7,733 nucleotides of DNA. Source: CAZTAR01 sp043813895. Its GTDB lineage: Bacteria; Planctomycetota; Phycisphaerae; UBA1845; UTPLA1. Position numbers and translations under genes: made by a program. Positions 1-4,800 of this stretch are shown one piece after another (position 1 is the stretch's first letter; every line of letters begins with the position of its first letter). The stretch covers positions 1 through 7,733 of the forward strand of contig JBDRKQ010000094.1 of NCBI GenBank assembly GCA_043813895.1, read 5' to 3'. The notes below the pieces were generated by a model. That model was not told the origin of the DNA. It saw nothing but the letters and a program-made list of their open reading frames with translations, and made no database searches.

Positions 1-23
1 CGCATCGAGGTTCCCCCTGTCGC

Positions 24-50
24 GGCGTTTCAGACGCCTCTTCTTATTAT
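24..50 (+). terminator. Weak intrinsic-terminator candidate for a gene left of the window
   Basis: GGCGT (24-28), loop TTCAG, ACGCC (34-38), then a T-rich tail TCTTCTTATTAT. The stem is only 5 bp and the tail is interrupted, so this is tentative. It would serve a plus-strand gene ending just outside the left edge. Confidence 0.25.
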
Positions 51-102
51 ACGCGATTCGGCACGGCGGGTTCGATGGTCCGGGCTTTGGGTACTGGGAT
101 AG

Positions 103-137
103 AGGTGTCTGGTCCGCACAGCGGACCCTACGAAACT
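103..137. repeat. 35 bp palindromic direct repeat, copy 1
   Basis: Contains GGTCCGC-ACA-GCGGACC (stem arms 111-117 and 121-127). It is identical over 35 bp to 157-191, and both copies are preceded by ACTGGGATAG (93-102 and 143-152). In this copy the lead abuts the repeat directly. Its ACGAAACT tail (130-137) is duplicated in tandem at 138-145. Confidence 0.85.
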
Positions 138-156
138 ACGAAACTGGGATAGTTTG

Positions 157-191
157 AGGTGTCTGGTCCGCACAGCGGACCCTACGAAACT
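157..191. repeat. 35 bp palindromic direct repeat, copy 2
   Basis: Same 35 bp unit as 103-137, offset by 54 bp, with stem arms at 165-171 and 175-181. It is separated from the shared ACTGGGATAG lead by an extra TTTG. The stem-loop plus constant tail suggests a REP-like mobile or miniature repeat rather than a gene. Confidence 0.85.
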
Positions 192-229
192 TGGGGGCGG
201 AATCGCTGCACGGAGAGGTATTGGATGCG

Positions 230-253
230 GCCCACGGATTGCGATCCGTGGGC
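230..253. repeat. Palindromic element with 10 bp stem
   Basis: GCCCACGGAT (230-239), loop TGCG, ATCCGTGGGC (244-253). Perfect 10 bp stem with a tetraloop, the strongest hairpin in the window. Its sequence differs from the neighbouring repeats. Confidence 0.7.
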
Positions 254-284
254 TTGGCGGGCGGGATCGACGATTGGGGTGGGG

Positions 285-308
285 GGAACGAGAAGGGAAT
301 CTCGTTCC
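285..308. repeat. Palindromic element with 9 bp stem
   Basis: GGAACGAGA (285-293), loop AGGGAA, TCTCGTTCC (300-308). Perfect 9 bp stem, 32 bp after the previous element and 14 bp before the next. Confidence 0.65.
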
Positions 309-321
309 AGCGTGGCTGTTG

Positions 322-350
322 GCACTGGCGGGCAAGCCGCCAGTGGCACC
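322..350. repeat. 29 bp palindromic repeat, copy 1
   Basis: Arms CACTGGCGG (323-331) and CCGCCAGTG (337-345) around GCAAG. Identical over 29 bp to 6729-6757. It is the first hairpin downstream of rho, about 96 nt beyond the stop, matching the placement of the other copy after the TolC gene. Confidence 0.75.
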
Positions 351-445
351 GGCGCGTTGCCGTTGCACCCTCGCTTGCGCTTCGGGCTGATGCAGGCAGG
401 CGTCGGCTGCCAGAGCAGGAGGATGTGCCAAAGCCGGCGTCGGCG

Positions 446-1957
446 TTACGCGAGGTTCATCGTCATGAGGAACTCGGCGTTGCTCTTGACCTTCAGGAGC
501 CTGTTGGTCAGCAGCTCCATCGCCTCGACCGGGTTCATGTCTACGAGAACGCGTCGCAGCTTGTAGATCAACTCCAGCTCTTTGGGGTCGAGCAGGAGTT
601 CTTCTTTTCTCGTGCCTGACGCGGAGATGTCGATGGCGGGCCAGATGCGTTTGTCCACGAGGCGGCGGTCGAGATGCAACTCACTGTTGCCGGTGCCTTT
701 GAACTCCTCGAAGATGACTTCGTCCATTCGCGAGCCTGTGTCGACGAGCGCTGTTCCGATGATCGTGAGGCTGCCGCCCTCTTCCATGTTGCGAGCGGCG
801 CCGAAGAATCGTTTGGGCTTTTGGAGGGCGTTGGCGTCGACGCCGCCGGTAAGGATTTTGCCGGAGTGCGGCACTTCGGTGTTGTATGCCCGGGCCAGTC
901 GGGTGATGGAGTCGAGCAGGATGACGACATCCTGGCCGTACTCGACGAGCCGCTTTGCCTTCTCGATGACCATTTCGGCAACTTGTACGTGTCGGCTGGC
1001 GGGCTCGTCGAAAGTCGAGGAGATGACTTCGGCGGTCGTATGCCGCTGCATTTCGGTGACCTCCTCGGGTCGTTCGTCGATGAGGAGGATGATGATGTAG
1101 CAGTCGAGATGGTTCGCGGCGATGGCGTTGGCCATTTTCCGGAGTAGGACCGTCTTGCCGGTACGGGGCGGCGCGACGATGAGCATCCGCTGGCCCATGC
1201 CGATCGGCGTGACGATGTCGATGACGCGCATATTGACTTCGGCCGGATCCGTCTCGAGGATGAACCGTCGCGTCGGATGGTGTGGGGTGAGATCTTCGAA
1301 GACGGCCTTCTCGGCAACCTTGTCCGGCTCCTCGAAGGAGATGGCCTCGACGCGGAGGAGGGCGAAGTACTTCTCGGATTCCTTGGGAGGCCTGATCTGC
1401 CCGGCGACGATGTGGCCGGAGCGAAGCCCGAACCGCCGGATTTGGGAGGGGCTGATGTAGATGTCGTCCGGGCAAGGGATGTAGTTGTACTCCGGGCTTC
1501 GGAGGAATCCGAAACCATCGGGCAGGATTTCGAGGACGCCCTCGCCGTACATCAGGCCGTTCTTGTTGACGCGTTCCTTGATGATCTTGAAGATGACGTC
1601 CTGCTTCTTGAGGGAGACGTACTCCGTCACGCCCTCCTCCTTGGCGATGTCGTGCAGTTCGGGGATTCCCATCTTCTGCAAGTCCGTGATGTGGAGTTCG
1701 CCCCGTTTGACTCGCTCGTAGCGCTCGTGCGTTTCGGCGTCGATGTTGGACGCCTTGTTGCGCTCAACCGAGGTTTCGGCGGAGTCATCGCTGGCTGGCT
1801 TGTCGAGCGTCTCTTCGACGTCGTTGGGTGTCTCGACGGCAACGGCGGTGTCCTCGGATTCCGCTGCGGTTGACTTGTCTTTGGATGAGGCACCGTTGTT
1901 TTGCGACGGCTTCGTTTTCTTGTTGCGGCTGCGTGTCGTGCCTTGCGTTTTGGCCAT
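446..1957 (-). CDS. rho: Transcription termination factor Rho
   Basis: Encodes a 503-residue Rho, the hexameric RNA-dependent ATPase and 5'-3' helicase that ends untranslated transcripts in the cytoplasm. Seen in order: a low-complexity, charged Ser/Thr/Lys/Glu-rich tail (about 1-80); a Rho_N helical region (about 88-128, HITDLQKMGIPELHDIAKEE); the cold-shock-like RNA-binding domain with the RNP1-type motif DGFGFLR (147-153); the Walker A loop PPRTGKT (263-269); Walker B VVILLDS (344-350); the secondary RNA-binding Q-loop GGVDANALQKPKRFF (371-385); and the R-loop GTGNSELHLDRR (421-432). All core motifs look intact. The open frame extends upstream to 2029, but I chose the ATG at 1957 because a strong Shine-Dalgarno GGAGGT lies 7 nt before it and the extra 24 residues have no Rho character. 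The protein is longer than the 419-residue E. coli Rho mainly because of its amino-terminal tail. It lies 154 bp downstream of coaE and is probably co-transcribed with it. The identification is essentially certain. Confidence 0.98.
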   Translation of the reverse strand: MAKTQGTTRSRNKKTKPSQNNGASSKDKSTAAESEDTAVAVETPNDVEETLDKPASDDSAETSVERNKASNIDAETHERYERVKRGELHITDLQKMGIPELHDIAKEEGVTEYVSLKKQDVIFKIIKERVNKNGLMYGEGVLEILPDGFGFLRSPEYNYIPCPDDIYISPSQIRRFGLRSGHIVAGQIRPPKESEKYFALLRVEAISFEEPDKVAEKAVFEDLTPHHPTRRFILETDPAEVNMRVIDIVTPIGMGQRMLIVAPPRTGKTVLLRKMANAIAANHLDCYIIILLIDERPEEVTEMQRHTTAEVISSTFDEPASRHVQVAEMVIEKAKRLVEYGQDVVILLDSITRLARAYNTEVPHSGKILTGGVDANALQKPKRFFGAARNMEEGGSLTIIGTALVDTGSRMDEVIFEEFKGTGNSELHLDRRLVDKRIWPAIDISASGTRKEELLLDPKELELIYKLRRVLVDMNPVEAMELLTNRLLKVKSNAEFLMTMNLA

Positions 1958-1964
1958 AATCCAA

Positions 1965-1970
1965 ACCTCC
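1965..1970 (-). promoter_or_regulatory. Shine-Dalgarno of rho
   Basis: Read on the minus strand this is GGAGGT, a near-perfect anti-16S match, 7 nt before the ATG at 1957. It decides the rho start against the longer frame that opens at 2029. Confidence 0.85.
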
Positions 1971-2006
1971 GATGTTGGGTTGCCGAGAAACCGTGCTGGG
2001 TATCGG

Positions 2007-2025
2007 GGCGGCCGGCCAGGCCGCC
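2007..2025 (-). promoter_or_regulatory. GC-rich hairpin in the rho leader
   Basis: A perfect 7 bp stem, GGCGGCC (2007-2013) pairing with GGCCGCC (2019-2025) around a 5 nt loop, lies 50-68 nt before the rho ATG in the coaE-rho spacer. No U-tract follows, so it is not a classical terminator. It could be an attenuation or pausing structure, or an mRNA-stability element. The structure is seen; the role is inference. Confidence 0.4.
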
Positions 2026-2107
2026 GCACCTCGGCGATATTCGTGAGCTTGCAGTAAGGGGGCTAAGTCTCTCCGAGCCACCGCTGACAGACTGTCTATT
2101 CGGGATG

Positions 2108-2136
2108 CGTCTCAGGGAACGTCCGCAACTGAGACG
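2108..2136 (-). promoter_or_regulatory. Hairpin spanning the coaE stop codon
   Basis: A perfect 8 bp stem, CGTCTCAG (2108-2115) with CTGAGACG (2129-2136) and a 13 nt loop, includes the coaE stop codon (2112-2114) in one arm. The loop can add a short inner GGA/TCC pairing. It lacks a U-tract, so I read it as a possible mRNA processing, stability or attenuation element between coaE and rho rather than an intrinsic terminator. Confidence 0.4.
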
Positions 2137-2774
2137 ATTTGTGCAAAAGCACTCTCTACTTGCTTGCGCAGAGCGGCTGTGCTGGAGTTGTTCTCACAAA
2201 CATAATCGGCCCTGGCACGCTTGATGTCCAGGGGCTGTTGAGATTTTTCTCTCCGCTCCAATTCTCCTTTCGGCCATTGATTGGAATTCTCGGACCTGGC
2301 CTTGCGAATCTCCTGTTCCGAATCCACGAACACCACTGCGTCGCAAACCAAATCGAGATCCGACTCGTACAACAGGGGGCTGTCCAAAACGATCGCAACG
2401 ATCGTCGGCAGCTTCTCCATCGCGGTAATCATGTCGGCACGCCGGACGGCAATCCGCGGATGCAGGAGCGCCTCCAGCCGGTGGCGCTGCGACGGATCGG
2501 CAAAAACGATCGCCGCCACCTTTTGCCGATCGACCGACCCGTCGGACGCCAGCACGTCACGACCCCACCAGCGACACAGGACATCCTTGACCTCGCGCCC
2601 CGCCAGCTCTTGGTGTCCGAGGTCGTCGGACTCGATGACGCCCGCCCCGAGTTCGCCCATGATTTTGGCGACGGTGCTCTTGCCGGAGCAGACACCGCCG
2701 GTCAAACCGATGACGAGCTTGCGGTTGTGCGCTGTTTTCCCGAATGTCGCGCGGCGCCGGATTTCCATGTGCAC
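2112..2774 (-). CDS. coaE: Dephospho-CoA kinase (CoaE)
   Basis: A 220-residue cytoplasmic P-loop kinase that phosphorylates the 3'-hydroxyl of dephospho-CoA with ATP, the last step of coenzyme A synthesis. Family marks seen are the Walker A loop GLTGGVCSGKST (23-34; most relatives have GLTGGIGSGKS), ESDDLGH (48-54) in place of the usual DAD-x-h-x-H, the LLHP element (103-106), DSPLLYES (131-138; usually DVPLLFE), and the carboxy-terminal QPLDIKRARADYVCENNSS (180-198), matching the usual QxPLxxKxxxADxVIxNxGS. The length fits the family (about 200 residues). The start is either GTG at 2774 or ATG at 2768, two codons apart; a weak GGTGAG lies 7 nt before the GTG. Two good promoter candidates lie 140-220 bp upstream, and rho follows 154 bp downstream, suggesting a coaE-rho transcription unit. 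Confident. Confidence 0.95.
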   Translation of the reverse strand: MHMEIRRRATFGKTAHNRKLVIGLTGGVCSGKSTVAKIMGELGAGVIESDDLGHQELAGREVKDVLCRWWGRDVLASDGSVDRQKVAAIVFADPSQRHRLEALLHPRIAVRRADMITAMEKLPTIVAIVLDSPLLYESDLDLVCDAVVFVDSEQEIRKARSENSNQWPKGELERREKSQQPLDIKRARADYVCENNSSTAALRKQVESAFAQIVSVADVP

Positions 2775-2915
2775 TCAGCTTCTCACCAAAGGCACCGTTC
2801 AGTGGGGCAACGCGGTCAGCATCAGCATCCGTCAAGCTCAGCCGGGAGCTGCCCGATCGGTCGAGCGGGCGATGAAGTGATACCCGTCCACGGTATCGTT
2901 GTGCGGAGGCGACCA

Positions 2916-2937
2916 GCCTCAGATATTAGCCTGAGGC
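2916..2937. promoter_or_regulatory. Dyad flanking the -10 box of coaE promoter P2 (putative operator)
   Basis: Perfect 7 bp inverted arms GCCTCAG (2916-2922) and CTGAGGC (2931-2937) are separated by 8 nt that contain the -10 hexamer TAATAT of the minus strand. A third half-site, CTGAG, is at 2939-2943. A dyad centred on a -10 box is a typical position for a repressor operator. The regulator is unknown; the WYL protein encoded nearby is one candidate, but nothing in the sequence ties it to this site. Confidence 0.45.
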
Positions 2938-2951
2938 ACTGAGAGCGTCAA
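2923..2951 (-). promoter_or_regulatory. Sigma70-type promoter P2 of coaE-rho
   Basis: On the minus strand, TTGACG (-35, 2946-2951), a 17 nt spacer and TAATAT (-10, 2923-2928). Each hexamer matches the consensus at five of six positions or nearly so, and the spacing is ideal. Transcription would begin near 2916, giving a coaE leader of about 140 nt. Confidence 0.6.
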
Positions 2952-2967
2952 CCACCCAAGGACCCCC

Positions 2968-2996
2968 ATTGTAAAGGGACAATCCTCGAATGTCAC
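2968..2996 (-). promoter_or_regulatory. Sigma70-type promoter P1 of coaE-rho, upstream of P2
   Basis: On the minus strand, GTGACA (-35, 2991-2996), a 17 nt spacer and TACAAT (-10, 2968-2973), each one base off consensus. Transcription would start near 2961, just upstream of the P2 -35 box, so the two would be tandem promoters 45 bp apart. Confidence 0.5.
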
Positions 2997-3009
2997 GAGG
3001 TTTCTCGTG
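2984..3009. promoter_or_regulatory. Overlapping dyads at the P1 -35 box
   Basis: Two mutually exclusive dyads share one arm: CCTCG (2984-2988) with CGAGG (2996-3000), and CACGAG (2994-2999) with CTCGTG (3004-3009, loop GTTT). The first encloses the P1 -35 hexamer. This could be a regulator-binding site, or by chance a compact hairpin. No T-tract follows on either strand. Confidence 0.35.
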
Positions 3010-3195
3010 GAATCTCTGCTTTCACCGGCTGAATTGCCGGGGTGATATTCCGGTATTATGATCACTTCCGGCAGGCATCGAAGCGATGTTCGCGGCTGGA
3101 GCGGCTCGTTGGTTTCCTCTCCGCCGAGACCACGGCGCCACAAGGGCGGCAGTACCGCAAGGACAGCTGTACCATGCGGGTCTGGGGATGCTGTG

Positions 3196-3645
3196 CTAGA
3201 ACAGCCGCTTGGAGTCCAGGAGGATGTTGATCGGGCCGTCGTTGGCCGCCTCGACAGACATCATCGCCCCAAAGCGCCCGGTAACAACGGCCACGCCCAG
3301 GGTTCGGAGCTTCTCGCAGAGTCGCTCGTAAAGTCGGTCGGCCATTTGCGGCTCGGCCGCGCCGGTGAACGCCGGCCGTCGCCCCTTTCGCACATCCGCC
3401 AGAAGCGTGAAATTGCTGACGACCAGTACGGCGCCCCCTGCCTGGACGACATCGAGGTTCATCTTCTCCGCGTCGTCTTTGAAGATGCGAAGGTGGCGGA
3501 TCTTGTCGGCGAGGTAGTCCACATCCTGCGTGCCATCGCCTTCGCCGACGCCCAGATAGACGAGAAGGCCACGGCCGATCCTGCCCAGGACCTGGTCATC
3601 GACCGTGACCCGGCCGGTGCTGATGCGCTGGACGACGGCCCTCAT
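3196..3645 (-). CDS. dtd: D-aminoacyl-tRNA deacylase (Dtd)
   Basis: A 149-residue cytoplasmic homodimeric enzyme that hydrolyses D-amino acids (and mischarged glycine) from tRNA, a chirality-proofreading step of translation. It is collinear with E. coli DTD (145 residues): MRAVVQR at the start with Arg7, RIFKDDAEKMNLDV (53-66), the first signature SNFTL (77-81), RKGRRPAF (86-93), TGRFGAMM (122-129), and the second signature NDGPIN (135-140) containing the cross-subunit Gly-cisPro pair (137-138). Two signature positions differ from the common form: Gln78 is Asn, and Thr140 is Asn. The start at 3645 is chosen because the family sequence begins exactly there, ACGGAG lies 7 nt upstream, and the ATG overlaps the TGA of the WYL gene (ATGA). 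The frame open to 3771 is WYL coding sequence read in another frame. It is probably translationally coupled to the regulator upstream. Confidence 0.95.
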   Translation of the reverse strand: MRAVVQRISTGRVTVDDQVLGRIGRGLLVYLGVGEGDGTQDVDYLADKIRHLRIFKDDAEKMNLDVVQAGGAVLVVSNFTLLADVRKGRRPAFTGAAEPQMADRLYERLCEKLRTLGVAVVTGRFGAMMSVEAANDGPINILLDSKRLF

Positions 3646-4634
3646 CCTGTGGCTCCGTCGTTGTCCAGGGCCTTGGCCAGTGCGACGGCACGGCTCGCCT
3701 TTTGGCGCACGCGATCTCGCAACTCGCGCGGGGCCAGGACTTCGACCTGATCGCCGTAGCTGAGAATCCACGAAGCGATCTCACCGAGGCCGTCGACCCT
3801 CACCTGAAAGAGGAGCCGGTCGTCGTCCAGTCGTTTGGTGGTCTGGCTGCCGTGCCAGCGGACTTCCTCCACGCTCGTGGCAACCGCGGCCGAGAATCGC
3901 AGCCGAACCGAGTAGATGCGTCCTTCCGGGATCATACACCACGCCGCACCGAAGTGCGCGTCTTCGGTGAAGTGCGCATCGCGTTTGAAGTGCTCGTCGG
4001 TGACCTGCACGTCGATCATGCGATCAATCTTGAAAGTGCGGACCTCTCGATGTGCGAGGCTGTTCGCGATGAGATACCAGCCTCGCGACATGAAGACGAT
4101 TCGTAACGGTTCGAGCATGACGTCGATTTCATCACCGTCATAGACGGAGTCGTACTTGACGCTGATCCGGACATGCTGGGCCACCGCCTGTTGAACCGAC
4201 TGGAAGATGTCCGAGATGGCTTCGGTCGAGGATGTCGGAGGCCAGCGGATTGAAACGCCGTCGAGTAGCTCTCCACAGTGTCTGACCCAGGAAGCCGGCA
4301 GGCTGCTCTCGATCTTCAGGGCCGCGTTCAGGGCGTGACGATAAAACGGATGGACCTGCTGCGAGAGGAGTTTTCGCGTCATCAACAACAGGGCGGCGGC
4401 TTCCTCCAGTTCCAAGTGCAGCGGCGGCAGGAAGAACGCATCGGAGATGGAGTACTCACTTCTTTCGTGATCAAACCGATAGGGCACACCGGCGCGTTCC
4501 AACATCTTCAGGTCGCGGAACACCGTCCTGCGCGAGACGCCCAGGCGCTCGGCCAAACTGTCGGCATCGTAGCCCCGTCCCGACCTGAGCAGGGTAATCA
4601 GCTTCAGGGGCCGATGGATGCGGTTGACGTCCAT
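3642..4634 (-). CDS. WYL-domain transcriptional regulator (YafY-like, HTH + WYL + WCX)
   Basis: A 330-residue cytoplasmic DNA-binding regulator. Seen: an amino-terminal winged helix (about 5-64) with the recognition-helix segment LGVSRRTVFRDLKMLE (31-46) and the wing YRFDHERSEYSI; a helical linker; the WYL domain (about 138-206) with the namesake GWYLIA (185-190) and the ligand-binding arginine segment VRTFKIDR (198-205); and a carboxy-terminal WCX-type module (about 240-312, ending LSYGDQVEVLAPRELRDRV). WYL domains bind ligands, including nucleic acids or nucleotides; the ligand here is unknown. Between WYL and WCX lies a three-unit six-residue repeat (HF at 215-216, 221-222 and 227-228). 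The start ATG at 4634 has GAGG 6 nt upstream. The stop overlaps the dtd start by 4 nt, implying coupled translation. It follows the membrane protein gene by 166 bp, where I see no strong promoter or terminator, so read-through is possible. Confidence 0.92.
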   Translation of the reverse strand: MDVNRIHRPLKLITLLRSGRGYDADSLAERLGVSRRTVFRDLKMLERAGVPYRFDHERSEYSISDAFFLPPLHLELEEAAALLLMTRKLLSQQVHPFYRHALNAALKIESSLPASWVRHCGELLDGVSIRWPPTSSTEAISDIFQSVQQAVAQHVRISVKYDSVYDGDEIDVMLEPLRIVFMSRGWYLIANSLAHREVRTFKIDRMIDVQVTDEHFKRDAHFTEDAHFGAAWCMIPEGRIYSVRLRFSAAVATSVEEVRWHGSQTTKRLDDDRLLFQVRVDGLGEIASWILSYGDQVEVLAPRELRDRVRQKASRAVALAKALDNDGATG

Positions 4635-4800
4635 TGTAGCCTCGCCGAGTGCGGCCGCGGGTCGCGGGTGCGACTGTTCGGCTTACACCCGGCAGATGGA
4701 AAACGTGGGATTGCTCCGCTTCACCACTTCCGCTCGCCAGGCGTCCTTGCCAATCTGCCGTGACGCCCAGACATCCGGCAACGTCGTCCGGACGCGGCAT

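Larger units (their letters stand above)
1..445. other. Gene-free region downstream of rho, dense in palindromes
   Basis: No frame here shows a recognisable protein; those that are open translate through inverted repeats. The region holds five perfect hairpins between 103 and 350: two copies of one repeat, then elements at 230-253, 285-308 and 322-350, in about 250 bp. No U-tract terminator follows rho, although the first hairpin met by RNA polymerase (322-350) is about 96 nt past the stop. The leftmost 90 bp contain a weak plus-strand terminator candidate. Confidence 0.7.
2775..3195. other. Gap between dtd and coaE: promoter region, no gene seen
   Basis: This 421 bp stretch has no convincing coding frame. 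The short frames crossing it have unbiased composition and no recognisable motifs. It holds the two tandem minus-strand promoter candidates and their dyads (2916-3009). A further imperfect dyad lies at about 3022-3045 (TCACCGGC against GCC-GG-GGTGA with a 2 nt bulge). A 5 bp GC stem at 3122-3137 (CGCCG/CGGCG) lies about 60 nt downstream of the dtd stop. No U-tract terminator follows dtd. The 5' leader of coaE would be roughly 140-190 nt long; I recognise no known riboswitch in it. Confidence 0.6.

Noticed and set aside
93..191. Possible CRISPR array
   Set aside because: Only two units with a short, partly duplicated interval; a stem-loop plus constant tail fits a REP-like repeat, and no cas genes are present.
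30..431. Minus-strand open frame (133 codons) downstream of rho
   Set aside because: Its translation is repeated Arg/Ser/Pro-rich sequence generated by the direct repeats and palindromes (the same GSAVRTRHL stretch appears twice), not a protein.
1958..2029. Longer rho start at 2029
   Set aside because: The extension has no Rho similarity, crosses the leader hairpin, and the ATG at 1957 has a near-perfect ribosome binding site.
2086..2096. GACAG-A-CTGTC dyad as a LexA-like SOS box
   Set aside because: It matches neither the E. coli nor the Gram-positive LexA box and lies between two co-directional genes without a clear promoter.
2139..2942. Plus-strand open frame (267 codons) opposite coaE
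   Set aside because: Shadow of coaE and its promoter region, with no recognisable features.
2919..3143. Minus-strand small frame (74 codons) between dtd and coaE
   Set aside because: It overlaps both promoter candidates and dyads, with no Shine-Dalgarno or motif to support it.
3058..3750. Plus-strand open frame (230 codons) opposite dtd
   Set aside because: Antisense to a confident dtd gene; composition typical of a shadow frame.
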